The position numbers and the translations under genes are program-made. Positions 17,524 through 26,202 of a stretch of DNA of 64,000 nt are shown one piece after another (position 1 is the first letter of the stretch; each line of letters opens with the position of its first letter). Below the pieces are notes generated by a model. It was not told the DNA's origin. It was given only the letters and a program-made list of their open reading frames with translations, and did not search any database. The DNA lies in contig NZ_PPDE01000008.1 in NCBI RefSeq assembly GCF_002959915.1, forward strand, positions 248,001-312,000, read 5' to 3'. Source of the stretch: Veillonella atypica KON (GTDB lineage Bacteria; Bacillota; Negativicutes; Veillonellales; Veillonellaceae).

Positions 17524-18387
17524 ATGAGTACAGGTATTGTAATTAAAAATATGAATGGTTACTTTTATATTCAAGATGAATTTGGAACCATTCATGAATG
17601 TAAGGTGCGGGGACGTATTAAAAAGTCGAAATATAGTTTGCTTGTAGGTGATCGTGTAGAGTTTTCAGAAGATGGATTCGTTGAGACTATCTTGCCACGT
17701 CACAATTCAATGATACGTCCTGCTGTCGCTAATATCGACCAAGTTATCCTTGTTGTTGCTTCTCATAATCCTGATATTAATGAGTTATTACTCGATAAAA
17801 TGTTAGTAATGATTGAACATGCTGATATACCAGTCATTTTGTGCATAAATAAGTGCGATGTAGGTGATGCATCGACAGATGCATTAATCGATAAGTATAA
17901 ATCGATTGGATATCATGTTATCACTACATCTGCCATAAATCATATCGGTATTGATGAATTACGCAATCATTTGCAACACAAGGTTACTGCTTTTGCAGGA
18001 CCTTCCGGTGTTGGTAAAAGTAGCCTCTTAAATGCAGTAGATGAAAAATTTGCATTCCAGACAGGTGAGATAAGCGATAAGATTAAACGTGGGAAGCATA
18101 CAACACGTCATGCCTCATTGTTTAGTTTAAATGCTGATTCATTTATCATGGATACACCTGGTTTTAGTTCTATTGAATTCACTGATATTACATTAGAACG
18201 ATTACCTACACTATTCCCTGAATTTTCTGATTATGTAGAAGCTTGTAAATTTAATCCTTGTTATCATGAGCATGAACCGATTTGTGGTATCAAGGAGGCT
18301 TTGGCAAATCATAAAATTTTTGAAAGTCGCTATGATGCGTACACGAATATTCGAAAAGATATACAAAACCAAAGAAAGAGGTTTTAA
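17524..18387 (+). CDS. rsgA: Ribosome small-subunit-dependent GTPase RsgA
   Basis: RsgA (YloQ) checks 30S assembly. The GTPase is circularly permuted: the G4 motif NKCD comes before the P-loop GPSGVGKSSLLNAV, which comes before DTPGFSS. An OB fold precedes it. The C-terminal zinc site includes CKFNPCYHEHEPICGI. The 287-residue length is normal. GAGG lies 4-5 nt before ATG. It follows pknB by 7 nt and rpe follows it by one nucleotide. The pknB-rsgA-rpe order matches Bacillus. Confidence 0.96.
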   Translation: MSTGIVIKNMNGYFYIQDEFGTIHECKVRGRIKKSKYSLLVGDRVEFSEDGFVETILPRHNSMIRPAVANIDQVILVVASHNPDINELLLDKMLVMIEHADIPVILCINKCDVGDASTDALIDKYKSIGYHVITTSAINHIGIDELRNHLQHKVTAFAGPSGVGKSSLLNAVDEKFAFQTGEISDKIKRGKHTTRHASLFSLNADSFIMDTPGFSSIEFTDITLERLPTLFPEFSDYVEACKFNPCYHEHEPICGIKEALANHKIFESRYDAYTNIRKDIQNQRKRF

Positions 18388-18388
18388 A

Positions 18389-19039
18389 ATGATTAAAATA
18401 GCTCCATCTATGTTATCCGCAGATTTTTCAATATTGCGTGATGAAATTAAAAGTGTTGAACTTGCTGGTGCTGATTATCTTCATATCGATGTTATGGATG
18501 GACATTTCGTGCCTAATCTTACATTTGGTGCACCTATTGTAAAAGCTATCCGCCCACATACTGCATTGCCTTTTGATGTACATTTGATGGTCACTAATCC
18601 GGCTGATTATGTTGAAGAATATGCAAAAATTGGTGTTGAGTACTTTACCTTTCATCAAGAAACAGTTCCTCATATGCACCGATTGATACAGCAGATTAAA
18701 TCCGCTGGTATGAAAGCAGGGGTTGCGCTCAACCCAGGGACACCAGTTTCGATGTTAGAAGATGTGGCCGGAGACTTGGATATGATTTTAATCATGTCCG
18801 TCAATCCAGGATTTGGAGGACAATCCTTTATTCCACGGGCTGTAGAAAAAGTAAAACAAGCGAAACTTTTATTGGATTCAGCTGGTAATAATGATGCTGT
18901 TATAGAGGTTGATGGTGGTATTAACGATATTACTTGCATACCAATTAAGGATGCAGGTGCTACCATGTTAGTTGCTGGATCTGCTGTATTTGGGGCTCCT
19001 GATAGAGCGAAGATGATCGAAGCAATACGTAATAACTAA
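18389..19039 (+). CDS. rpe: Ribulose-phosphate 3-epimerase
   Basis: Rpe interconverts ribulose-5-phosphate and xylulose-5-phosphate in the pentose phosphate pathway. The 216-residue TIM barrel shows DVMDGHFVPN (metal-binding His, Asp), FDVHLMV, MSVNPGFGGQSFIP and EVDGGIN. The start is ATG 18389 after AAGAGG; an upstream extension inside rsgA is not needed. It is the last gene of the priA-to-rpe series. A terminator follows at 19105. Confidence 0.96.
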   Translation: MIKIAPSMLSADFSILRDEIKSVELAGADYLHIDVMDGHFVPNLTFGAPIVKAIRPHTALPFDVHLMVTNPADYVEEYAKIGVEYFTFHQETVPHMHRLIQQIKSAGMKAGVALNPGTPVSMLEDVAGDLDMILIMSVNPGFGGQSFIPRAVEKVKQAKLLLDSAGNNDAVIEVDGGINDITCIPIKDAGATMLVAGSAVFGAPDRAKMIEAIRNN

Positions 19040-19104
19040 TATAAAATATATCTAGATTCGAGTAAAAATCATAAGTCTTTTATTGTAGATATATACTATG
19101 ATAT

Positions 19105-19142
19105 AAAGAGTCAGTAATTCTTTTATAATTACTGACTCTTTA
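19105..19142 (+). terminator. Intrinsic terminator after rpe
   Basis: Perfect 15-bp arms from AAAGAGTCAGTAATT (19105-19119) and AATTACTGACTCTTT (19127-19141), 7-nt loop. The A-rich left and T-rich right sides could work in both directions. It separates the rpe operon from rpsB. Confidence 0.88.
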
Positions 19143-19143
19143 C

Positions 19144-19172
19144 TTGCTTTTAGAATATTTTTTTGTTAAAAT
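19144..19172 (+). promoter_or_regulatory. Candidate rpsB promoter
   Basis: TTGCTT (19144-19149), 17-nt spacer, TAAAAT (19167-19172). The predicted start near 19179 leaves a leader of about 100 nt before rpsB. Confidence 0.5.
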
Positions 19173-19191
19173 TACTAAGTATGAAAAATAT

Positions 19192-19250
19192 GCACGTCAG
19201 TGGACTTCGGTACTGTGCCTAATTTTGGGTGACCCGAAGGATGAAGCGGC
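19192..19250 (+). ncRNA. Structured rpsB leader, candidate autoregulatory RNA
   Basis: The untranslated leader of rpsB is GC-richer than its surroundings. Hairpin 1 pairs GCA (19192-19194) with TGC (19216-19218) and CAGT (19198-19201) with ACTG (19212-19215). Hairpin 2 pairs TTTGGG with CCCGAA (19224-19238). An alternative fold pairs CTTCGG (19205-19210) with CCGAAG (19234-19239) and would break both. This suggests a switch or protein-binding site. S2 autoregulation is known in other bacteria, but I do not recognise this as a described family. It is inferred from sequence pairing only. Confidence 0.45.
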
Positions 19251-19277
19251 GGAGGTTAATTAACAGGAGGTGCCACA

Positions 19278-20030
19278 ATGGCAGTTGTATCAATGAAACA
19301 ATTATTAGAGGCTGGTGTACACTTTGGTCATCAGACTAGAAGATGGAACCCTAAAATGGCGAAATTCATCTTCACTGAACGCAATGGTATTTATATCATT
19401 GACTTGTCCAAAACAGTTAAAAAAGTAGAAGAAGCTTACAATTTCTTACGTGAAGTTGCTTCCCAAGGCGAAGTAATCTTGTTCGTAGGTACTAAAAAAC
19501 AAGCTCAAGAAGCTATTAAAGAAGAAGCTATCCGTGCTAACATGTTCTTCGTTAACGAACGTTGGTTGGGTGGTATGTTGACTAACTTCAAAACAATTGA
19601 AACTCGTATTAAACGTTTAAAACAATTGGAAGCTATGGCAGAAGATGGTACTTTCGAAGTATTGCCTAAAAAAGAAGTTATCGGTCTTCGTCATGAAATG
19701 GAAAAATTGGAAAAATATCTTGGCGGTATCAAAGATATGCCTAAAATGCCAGGTGCTCTTTTCGTAGTTGATCCTAAAAAAGAAAAAATCGCTATTGCAG
19801 AAGCTAAAAAATTGGGTATTCCAGTTGTTGCAACAGTTGACACTAACTGCGATCCAGATGAAGTTGAATTCCCAATCCCAGCAAATGATGACGCTATCCG
19901 TGCTGTAAAATTATTAGCTGGTAAAATGGCTGATGCTGTTCTTGAAGGTCGTCAAGGTGAATCCTTTGATGAAGCATTAGATAACATGGTTTCTGATTCT
20001 GCAGAAATGGTTCGCGACGGTCAAGCTTAA
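19278..20030 (+). CDS. rpsB: 30S ribosomal protein S2
   Basis: S2 is needed for 30S assembly and mRNA binding. The 250-residue protein begins [20 protein letters not shown] and contains [25 protein letters not shown] and the conserved [18 protein letters not shown] stretch. ACAGGAGGTG lies just upstream of ATG. It heads the rpsB-tsf-pyrH-frr series and has its own promoter and a structured leader. Confidence 0.98.
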   Translation: MAVVSMKQLLEAGVHFGHQTRRWNPKMAKFIFTERNGIYIIDLSKTVKKVEEAYNFLREVASQGEVILFVGTKKQAQEAIKEEAIRANMFFVNERWLGGMLTNFKTIETRIKRLKQLEAMAEDGTFEVLPKKEVIGLRHEMEKLEKYLGGIKDMPKMPGALFVVDPKKEKIAIAEAKKLGIPVVATVDTNCDPDEVEFPIPANDDAIRAVKLLAGKMADAVLEGRQGESFDEALDNMVSDSAEMVRDGQA

Positions 20031-20079
20031 TCATAATTGATTAGCATTTGAAAGATAAATCTATAACATATATAATTAG

Positions 20080-20100
20080 GGTAAGGACTGTATCCTTACC
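20080..20100 (+). promoter_or_regulatory. Intercistronic hairpin between rpsB and tsf
   Basis: GGTAAGGA (20080-20087) pairs perfectly with TCCTTACC (20093-20100) around a CTGTA loop. Only TT and AATT follow, so termination would be weak. It could act as a partial attenuator or an mRNA stabiliser that sets different S2 and EF-Ts levels. Confidence 0.55.
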
Positions 20101-20127
20101 TTAATTAGTACTAGGAGGAACAAAATA

Positions 20128-20808
20128 ATGGCAATTACTGCTGCTATGGTAAAAGAATTGCGCGACATGACTGGCGCAGGTATGATGGATGCAAAAAAAG
20201 CATTAGTTGAAACTGACGGTAATATCGATAAAGCGGTTGACCTTCTTCGTGAAAAAGGTTTGGCTGCTGCAGCTAAAAAAGCTGGTCGTATCGCAGCTGA
20301 AGGTGTAGTACAATCTTACATTCATGCTGGTGGTCGTATCGGTGTTTTAGTTGAAGTTAACTGCGAAACTGACTTCGTTGCTAAAACTGATGATTTCCAA
20401 AGCTTAGCACGCGATATCGCTATGCAAATCGCAGCTGTTAACCCTGCATACTTAAACCGTGAAGAGGTTCCTGCTGAAGTAATCGAACATGAAAAACAAG
20501 TATTGTTGGAACAAGCTAAAGTAGAAGCTGAAGAAGACGTTAAAGCTGGTCGTAAACCAAAACCTGAAGCTGTTTTAGAAAAAATGGTTAATGGCCGTAT
20601 TGAAAAATTCTATAAAGAAAATTGCCTATTAGAACAAGCGTTCATTAAAGATGGTGACAAAACAGTTACTGATATCATTAATGAAAATATTGCAAAAATC
20701 GGTGAAAACATCAACGTACGTCGTTTTGTTCGCTACGGTTTGGGCGAAGGCATTGAAAAACGCCAAGATGACTTCGTAGCAGAAGTAATGGCATCTGTTG
20801 GTAAATAA
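20128..20808 (+). CDS. tsf: Elongation factor Ts (short form)
   Basis: EF-Ts is the nucleotide exchange factor for EF-Tu. The N-terminal UBA-like domain has [20 protein letters not shown]. The core includes [15 protein letters not shown] and [11 protein letters not shown]. At 226 residues it is much shorter than the roughly 290-residue Bacillus and E. coli proteins. It resembles the short forms of Thermus, cyanobacteria and other lineages that lack part of the core dimer. No frameshift is seen. AGGAGG is well placed before ATG. It follows rpsB and ends at a strong terminator. Confidence 0.96.
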   Translation: MAITAAMVKELRDMTGAGMMDAKKALVETDGNIDKAVDLLREKGLAAAAKKAGRIAAEGVVQSYIHAGGRIGVLVEVNCETDFVAKTDDFQSLARDIAMQIAAVNPAYLNREEVPAEVIEHEKQVLLEQAKVEAEEDVKAGRKPKPEAVLEKMVNGRIEKFYKENCLLEQAFIKDGDKTVTDIINENIAKIGENINVRRFVRYGLGEGIEKRQDDFVAEVMASVGK

Positions 20809-20817
20809 TTAATAAAT

Positions 20818-20852
20818 AATAAGAGAACACCGTACCGTGTTCTCTTATTTTG
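20818..20852 (+). terminator. Intrinsic terminator after tsf
   Basis: AATAAGAGAACAC (20818-20830) and GTGTTCTCTTATT (20837-20849) form a 13-bp perfect stem, 6-nt loop CGTACC, then TTT. It sits only about 20 nt before pyrH, so pyrH and the genes after it need read-through or a promoter that I cannot see. Confidence 0.82.
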
Positions 20853-20870
20853 CAATAGAGGAGTATACAA

Positions 20871-21596
20871 ATGGCAAAGAGACACTTTAAACGTATTGTT
20901 TTGAAGTTGAGTGGTGAAGCATTAGCGGGTGATCAAGGTTTTGGTATTAACCCGGATGTAGTTGAAAAGTTTGCACAAGAAATCGCAGCTTTGGCAAAAT
21001 CCACTGATTTAGAAATCGCTATTGTTGTTGGTGGCGGTAACCTATGGAGAGGGTTAGCTGGTAGCAATCAAGGTATGGATCGTGCTACAGCTGACTATAT
21101 GGGCATGTTGGCAACAGTGATGAACTCCTTAGCATTGCAAGATGCATTAGAACAAGCTGGCGTGGATACTCGCGTACAAACAGCTATTGAAATGCAGGAA
21201 ATTGCAGAGCCTTATATTCGTCGTCGTGCAATTCGACATTTGGAGAAAAAACGTATCGTTATCTTTGGCGCAGGCCTTGGGAAACCTTATTTCTCCACTG
21301 ATACAACAGCTGCATTGCGCGCTGCAGAAATTGAAGCTGATGCAATTTTGATGGCTAAAAAGTTTGCTGATGGTGTATATGATTCTGATCCAAAAACAAA
21401 TCCTAATGCCGTTAAATTTGATGAATTAACATATAATGACATTATTACAAAAGAATTAAAAGTAATGGATTCTACATCCACTACATTATGTAAAGACAAT
21501 AATATCCCTATTATCGTTTTCAGCATGGATATTCCTGGTAATATTACAAAAGCTGCAAAAGGTGAAGAAGTAGGGACTATCGTTCGCGGAGAATAA
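20871..21596 (+). CDS. pyrH: UMP kinase
   Basis: PyrH makes UDP from UMP and is the entry to pyrimidine triphosphates. The 241-residue amino-acid-kinase fold has [13 protein letters not shown] at the N-terminus, [21 protein letters not shown] and [13 protein letters not shown]. All are family signatures. AGAGGAG lies upstream of ATG. frr starts 6 nt after the stop, so pyrH and frr are co-transcribed, as in most bacteria. Confidence 0.97.
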   Translation: MAKRHFKRIVLKLSGEALAGDQGFGINPDVVEKFAQEIAALAKSTDLEIAIVVGGGNLWRGLAGSNQGMDRATADYMGMLATVMNSLALQDALEQAGVDTRVQTAIEMQEIAEPYIRRRAIRHLEKKRIVIFGAGLGKPYFSTDTTAALRAAEIEADAILMAKKFADGVYDSDPKTNPNAVKFDELTYNDIITKELKVMDSTSTTLCKDNNIPIIVFSMDIPGNITKAAKGEEVGTIVRGE

Positions 21597-21602
21597 ACCA
21601 CT

Positions 21603-22163
21603 ATGGAATTAAAAGAATTAATGCAACAACAAGAAGAACGTATGAATAAGTCCATCGAGTCTTTAAAGCATGAATTTGCTTCTATTCGTACCGGTCGTGC
21701 TAGTACTGCATTACTTGATAAGGTGATGGTTGATTACTACGGATCTCCTACGCCAATTAATCAAGTAGCTAATATTTCTGTACCAGAACCTCGTATGATT
21801 TTAATTGCACCATGGGATAAATCCATGATTGGTGCTATTGAAAAAGCTATTTTACAATCAGATTTGGGATTAAACCCAGGTAATGATGGTACAGCTATAC
21901 GTTTGACAATTCCTCAATTAACAGAAGAACGTCGTAAAGAAATTGTTAAAGTAGTTCATAAGAAAGCTGAAGATGCAAAGGTAGCAGTTCGTAACATTCG
22001 CCGTGATGCTAATGATGCATTGAAAAAAGAAGAAAAAGCTAAAACGATTACTGAAGATGATGCTAAAGATGGTTTAGATCAAATTCAGAAATTAACGGAT
22101 AAAAAGATTAAACAAATCGATGAATTGAAAGCCGTTAAAGAAAAGGACGTATTAGAAGTATAA
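21603..22163 (+). CDS. frr: Ribosome recycling factor
   Basis: RRF splits post-termination ribosomes together with EF-G. The 186-residue protein shows FASIRTGRASTALLDKVMVDYYG (residues about 22-44, quoted in part by its RTGRAS core), PEPRMILIAPWDKSM, and GNDGTAIRLTIPQLTEERR in the family order. The length is normal. No strong ribosome binding site is seen in the 6-nt gap, which suggests coupling to pyrH. Its stop overlaps the start of the next small gene (TAATG). Confidence 0.97.
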   Translation: MELKELMQQQEERMNKSIESLKHEFASIRTGRASTALLDKVMVDYYGSPTPINQVANISVPEPRMILIAPWDKSMIGAIEKAILQSDLGLNPGNDGTAIRLTIPQLTEERRKEIVKVVHKKAEDAKVAVRNIRRDANDALKKEEKAKTITEDDAKDGLDQIQKLTDKKIKQIDELKAVKEKDVLEV

Positions 22164-22414
22164 TGACTAATTCTAGTAGTCTTATTGGAATGCCTTGGCA
22201 GCTTGCAAAGTCTCAATTGCAGGCTGCCCATATTCCTTTTAAGGTAATAATAGGCGATAATTTTAATCGCTTTTTTGAGATAGCCTCTGAAGGCTATTAT
22301 GTCGCAAGAATCACTGAATCTGAGGATATGCTTCATATCATTCTATATAGACCTATGGTTGCAAGTGATTTTGGACATACTCTGGAGGTAATGTATGCTG
22401 AGGAAACTATTTAA
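22163..22414 (+). CDS. Small conserved-looking protein of unknown function
   Basis: An 83-residue protein that I do not recognise. It begins MTNSSSLIGMPWQLAKSQLQ. The first part (G-MPWQLA-x-L-x-AHI) faintly recalls a PASTA repeat or an I78-type inhibitor fold, but this is too weak to name. It has no signal peptide, membrane segment or cysteines. The start overlaps the frr stop by one base and its end overlaps the uppS start by 20 nt. This tight packing in a conserved operon supports it as a real, translationally coupled gene. Codon use looks like its neighbours. Confidence 0.6.
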   Translation: MTNSSSLIGMPWQLAKSQLQAAHIPFKVIIGDNFNRFFEIASEGYYVARITESEDMLHIILYRPMVASDFGHTLEVMYAEETI

Positions 22415-23156
22415 ACGCCATACCTCATCTACAGTTAATATAGATGAACACAATGTGCCTCGTCACGTAGCTATTATTATGGATGGCAATGGGCGTTGGG
22501 CAAAGCGTCGTGGCATGCCTCGGTCAATGGGACATCGAGCAGGTGCTGATGTATTAAAAGAAATTGTTATTGCTGCTGATGAAATCGGTGTAAAAGCATT
22601 AACAGTATATGGATTCTCAACGGAGAACTGGAAACGGCCTGAGCAAGAGGTTTCTCTTTTGATGGCCTTGATTAAAGAATATTTACAAAAAAACGTACAA
22701 TATATGCATGAACATAATGTTCGTATACGTTTCATTGGATATATTCAAGGACTTTCAGAAGAATTACAAACGATTATTTCTGATTCCGAAGCATTAACTA
22801 AGAATAATACAGGCCTAACCTTACAATTAGCTATTAATTATGGTGGGCGTGATGAGATAGTACGGACTGTACAAGGAATAGCACAATCTGTGTTAGAGGG
22901 ACAACTTGCAGTTCAAGATATTACTGAACAATATGTTAGCAGTCATTTGTATACGCAAGAGTTTAGTGATGTCGATTTACTAATACGTCCTAGCAAAGAT
23001 TATCGTATTAGTAACTTTTTATTATGGCAGTTAGCATATGCCGAATTTTGGTTTACTGATTTACATTGGCCAGATTTTACAAAAGAAACATTATTAGAAG
23101 CTATAGCAGCCTATCAAAAACGAGAACGTCGTTTTGGTGGCTTGCAAGAGGAATAA
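22395..23156 (+). CDS. uppS: Isoprenyl transferase (undecaprenyl diphosphate synthase)
   Basis: UppS builds the C55 undecaprenyl diphosphate carrier for cell-wall and O-antigen precursors by cis condensation of IPP. The 253-residue protein has IIMDGNGRWAKRRG, TVYGFSTENWKRP, INYGGRDEI and DLLIRPSKDYRISNF, in order. ATG 22395 is 6 nt after GGAGG. It lies between frr and cdsA, the standard Firmicute arrangement. The IPP comes from the MEP enzymes encoded just downstream (dxr, ispG). Confidence 0.96.
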   Translation: MLRKLFKRHTSSTVNIDEHNVPRHVAIIMDGNGRWAKRRGMPRSMGHRAGADVLKEIVIAADEIGVKALTVYGFSTENWKRPEQEVSLLMALIKEYLQKNVQYMHEHNVRIRFIGYIQGLSEELQTIISDSEALTKNNTGLTLQLAINYGGRDEIVRTVQGIAQSVLEGQLAVQDITEQYVSSHLYTQEFSDVDLLIRPSKDYRISNFLLWQLAYAEFWFTDLHWPDFTKETLLEAIAAYQKRERRFGGLQEE

Positions 23157-23159
23157 TCG

Positions 23160-23981
23160 ATGCTTAAAACACGTGTTATCACTGCAGTTATCGGGTTTAT
23201 CATTGCATTAGGTGCCATTACACTAGGTGGCTTAACATATGATATACTCATTACATTATTAGCACTTATTGGATGGCGAGAATTTATACTGCTAAGTAAG
23301 GCTAAACATGTTCGTGTACCGGTATTGTGGGGATACCTTTCAATTATCGCTATCATGATATCCTTGTGGTTTGGCAGTTATACAGTAAGTATGGCTTGCT
23401 TTGTATTCGCCCTTATTTCCAATTATCTAATGTGTACATTTGGTGAAAATACATATTCTATGAGTAGCGTTTCTTATAGCTTATTTGGTTTGCTATATAT
23501 AGTAATGGGACTAGGCTCATTATTATTGATACGTCATGACTGGCTCTATAGTTCATTAACAATGCCTATTGTTGGTGAAAGTTGGGGCGTAGTTATGCTA
23601 TGGTTATTATTGTTTTCAACATGGGCTAGCGATACCTTTGCGTACTTTGCCGGTCGTGCATTTGGTAAACGTAAAATTGTACCGTCCATAAGTCCTAATA
23701 AAACATTAGAAGGTTTTATTGGCGGTTTTATCGGCTGTGTTGTAACTGGTATTGTGTATGCTGTAATCAGTCATATACCAGTCTATATAGGTGCCTATGT
23801 TGGTATCATTTGTGGTGTATTAGCACCTTTAGGTGATTTATTTGAGTCTAAATTAAAACGATTATGTAATGTAAAAGACTCAGGTACACTATTACCTGGT
23901 CATGGTGGGGTTTTAGATCGTTTTGATAGTTTAATGTTTACCGCACCAGTTACATTATTATTAATTTTATGTTTTGCATAA
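23160..23981 (+). CDS. cdsA: Phosphatidate cytidylyltransferase
   Basis: CdsA makes CDP-diacylglycerol from phosphatidic acid and CTP for phospholipid synthesis. It is a 273-residue integral membrane protein with many hydrophobic helices. The signatures SISPNKTLEGFIGGF and the CDP-alcohol-type GDLFESKLKRLCNVKDSG, with LPGHGGVLDRFDS at the end, are clear. It follows uppS by 3 nt and precedes dxr by 27 nt. Confidence 0.96.
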   Translation: MLKTRVITAVIGFIIALGAITLGGLTYDILITLLALIGWREFILLSKAKHVRVPVLWGYLSIIAIMISLWFGSYTVSMACFVFALISNYLMCTFGENTYSMSSVSYSLFGLLYIVMGLGSLLLIRHDWLYSSLTMPIVGESWGVVMLWLLLFSTWASDTFAYFAGRAFGKRKIVPSISPNKTLEGFIGGFIGCVVTGIVYAVISHIPVYIGAYVGIICGVLAPLGDLFESKLKRLCNVKDSGTLLPGHGGVLDRFDSLMFTAPVTLLLILCFA

Positions 23982-24008
23982 TAAACATAAACAGAAAAGA
24001 AGGCTTTT

Positions 24009-25160
24009 ATGAAGTATGTAAGTATATTGGGAAGCACTGGCTCAATTGGTACACAAACATTAGATGTTATTAAGCAACATCCTGACCAATTTAAAGCCGT
24101 TGCATTAGTTGCTCACCGTAATATTGATTTATTAGAACAACAAATTAATGAATTTAATCCATTAATAGCTGGTGTAGTTGATGAACAAGCATATATGCTT
24201 CTTAAAGAACGTTATCATGGTTCCACTAAAATTATAGGTGGTAAAGAAGCTTTGATTAGTGCAGCCACAATTCAAGAAGCTACTATGGTGGTTACGGCAA
24301 TTGTTGGTGCTGTTGGTATTGAGCCAACTGTAGAGGCCATTAAGGCCCGCAAGACTATCGGCCTTGCCAATAAAGAAACATTGGTAGCAGGTGGACCTTT
24401 AATTACGGCACTTGCTAAAGAATATAATGTTGCTATTTTACCTATAGACAGTGAACATAGTGCTATTTTCCAATGTTTGGAAGGACAAGCTAAATCGAAT
24501 GTAGATTCATTGATATTAACTGCTTCAGGTGGGCCACTTAGAACCTGGCCTAGTGAACGTATTGCTTCTGCTACGGCAGAGGATTGTTTAAAACATCCTA
24601 CATGGAATATGGGTAGCAAAATTACTATTGATTCTGCTTCTTTATTTAATAAAGGGCTAGAGGTCATTGAAGCCCATTGGTTATTCGACTTTGATTTTGA
24701 TCATATCGATGTGGTGGTTCACCCTCAAAGTATTATTCATTCCATGATTCGTTTAAATGATGGTGCTATCCTTGCACAAATGGGTAATCCTGATATGCGT
24801 GAACCAATTCAATATGCTTTAACATATCCTAAACGGATGCATCTTGATATGAAACATTTGGACTTTAAAGAATTACTCACTCTTGAGTTTATGCCTCCTA
24901 GAGTAGATGATTTTCCTGCTTTAAATTTAGCATATAAAGTTGGTAAAATTGGTGGTTTTAAGCCAGCCGTATTTAATGCAGCTAATGAAACTGCCGTATA
25001 TGCATTTTTAGATGGAAAAATCATATTTAGCGATATCTATAAAATCGTTACCGCTGTTTTGGAATCCATGGGAAGAGATGATGAATTTACTCTCGATAAC
25101 TTACTAGCTGTCGATCAATGGGCTCGCATAAAAGCTTCAGAATTTATAAATAGGAGATAG
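24009..25160 (+). CDS. dxr: 1-deoxy-D-xylulose-5-phosphate reductoisomerase
   Basis: Dxr converts DXP to MEP with NADPH, the committed step of the non-mevalonate isoprenoid pathway. The 383-residue enzyme has the NADPH site ILGSTGSIGTQTLDV, the metal site IDSEHSAIFQCLEG and substrate-binding HPQSIIHSMI. The length is normal. It is followed one base later by rseP. With ispG nearby, it supplies IPP for uppS. Confidence 0.97.
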   Translation: MKYVSILGSTGSIGTQTLDVIKQHPDQFKAVALVAHRNIDLLEQQINEFNPLIAGVVDEQAYMLLKERYHGSTKIIGGKEALISAATIQEATMVVTAIVGAVGIEPTVEAIKARKTIGLANKETLVAGGPLITALAKEYNVAILPIDSEHSAIFQCLEGQAKSNVDSLILTASGGPLRTWPSERIASATAEDCLKHPTWNMGSKITIDSASLFNKGLEVIEAHWLFDFDFDHIDVVVHPQSIIHSMIRLNDGAILAQMGNPDMREPIQYALTYPKRMHLDMKHLDFKELLTLEFMPPRVDDFPALNLAYKVGKIGGFKPAVFNAANETAVYAFLDGKIIFSDIYKIVTAVLESMGRDDEFTLDNLLAVDQWARIKASEFINRR

Positions 25161-25161
25161 T

Positions 25162-26178
25162 ATGATTACGGCTTTAGCCACAATATTTGTATTTGGTCTA
25201 ATCGTGTTTATTCATGAATTAGGTCATTTTATAACTGCAAAATTATCGGGCATGCGTGTTGATGAATTTGCTATTGGTTTTGGTCCTGTTTTGCTAAAAA
25301 AACAGTATGGCGAGACCTTATACTCTGTTCGTTGTATTCCGTTAGGTGGTTTCAATCGCATCGCTGGAATGACACCTGATGAGCCATTAGATGATGGTTC
25401 ATTCTATACAAAACCAGCTTATAAAAAACTTATTGTTATTTCTGCTGGTGCTATTTTTAATTTCTTATTGGCTATAGTCATTTATTTCGGCCTAAATGCT
25501 ACAGTGGGAACAATGGTTTCTACTGATAAGCCTATAATTGGCAGTGTTATTACAGGTGGTGCTGCAGATTTAGGAAAATTACAGGGCGGAGACATTATAC
25601 TTTCCATTGACAACCAACCTATTTCCAAGTGGTCAGAGATTTCTGAACGTTTGAAAGGCACAGCTAATCACGGTGTTACCGTTGTAGTAAATCGTAATGG
25701 TGACACAGTTGAAACTACTGTAATTCCAAAGATGGAAAAGGATACACCAAAGTTAGGTATATATCAAGCGTATGAAACAATACCTCATAGTATAGGGGAT
25801 TCTTTCATACTAGCTGTTCAGAAAACAGGATATATTATTGTAGCTATGGTAGATGGACTACGTGAAATGGTTGTAGGTACAGAGCAGGCTGAAGTATCTG
25901 GACCAGTTGGCATTTCACATATGGCAGGTTCTATAGCTCAACAAGGCTTTGCACCTCTATTGAGTTTTGCTGCATTGCTAAGTATTAATTTAGGTGTTAT
26001 CAATCTTTTGCCGTTACCAGTTCTTGATGGTGGGCATCTCATCATCATTTTAATAGAGGCCATTACAAGACGTAAATTACCGGCTAAAGCTTTGATGTAT
26101 ATTCAAATGATTGGTATTGCGTTATTAGTTACAATATTTGTATATGCTACTGCAAAAGATATACTACAATTACTATAA
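25162..26178 (+). CDS. rseP: RseP-family intramembrane zinc metalloprotease
   Basis: A site-2-type protease of the inner membrane that cleaves anti-sigma factors or remnant signal peptides. The 338-residue protein has the zinc motif HELGH in the first helix (near residue 20), one PDZ domain (about 120-190) containing GGADLGKLQGGD, and LLPLPVLDGGHL in the third helix, which provides the Asp ligand. E. coli RseP has two PDZ domains; this one has one, like Bacillus RasP. AGGAGATAGT precedes ATG. It is co-transcribed with dxr and ispG. Confidence 0.94.
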   Translation: MITALATIFVFGLIVFIHELGHFITAKLSGMRVDEFAIGFGPVLLKKQYGETLYSVRCIPLGGFNRIAGMTPDEPLDDGSFYTKPAYKKLIVISAGAIFNFLLAIVIYFGLNATVGTMVSTDKPIIGSVITGGAADLGKLQGGDIILSIDNQPISKWSEISERLKGTANHGVTVVVNRNGDTVETTVIPKMEKDTPKLGIYQAYETIPHSIGDSFILAVQKTGYIIVAMVDGLREMVVGTEQAEVSGPVGISHMAGSIAQQGFAPLLSFAALLSINLGVINLLPLPVLDGGHLIIILIEAITRRKLPAKALMYIQMIGIALLVTIFVYATAKDILQLL

Positions 26179-26202
26179 ATAAGTCATAGTTAGGAGTTAT
26201 AT

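Noticed and set aside
24272-24667. Minus-strand open frame of 131 codons inside dxr
   Set aside because: It is fully covered by the clear dxr coding frame and has no initiation signal or recognisable domain.
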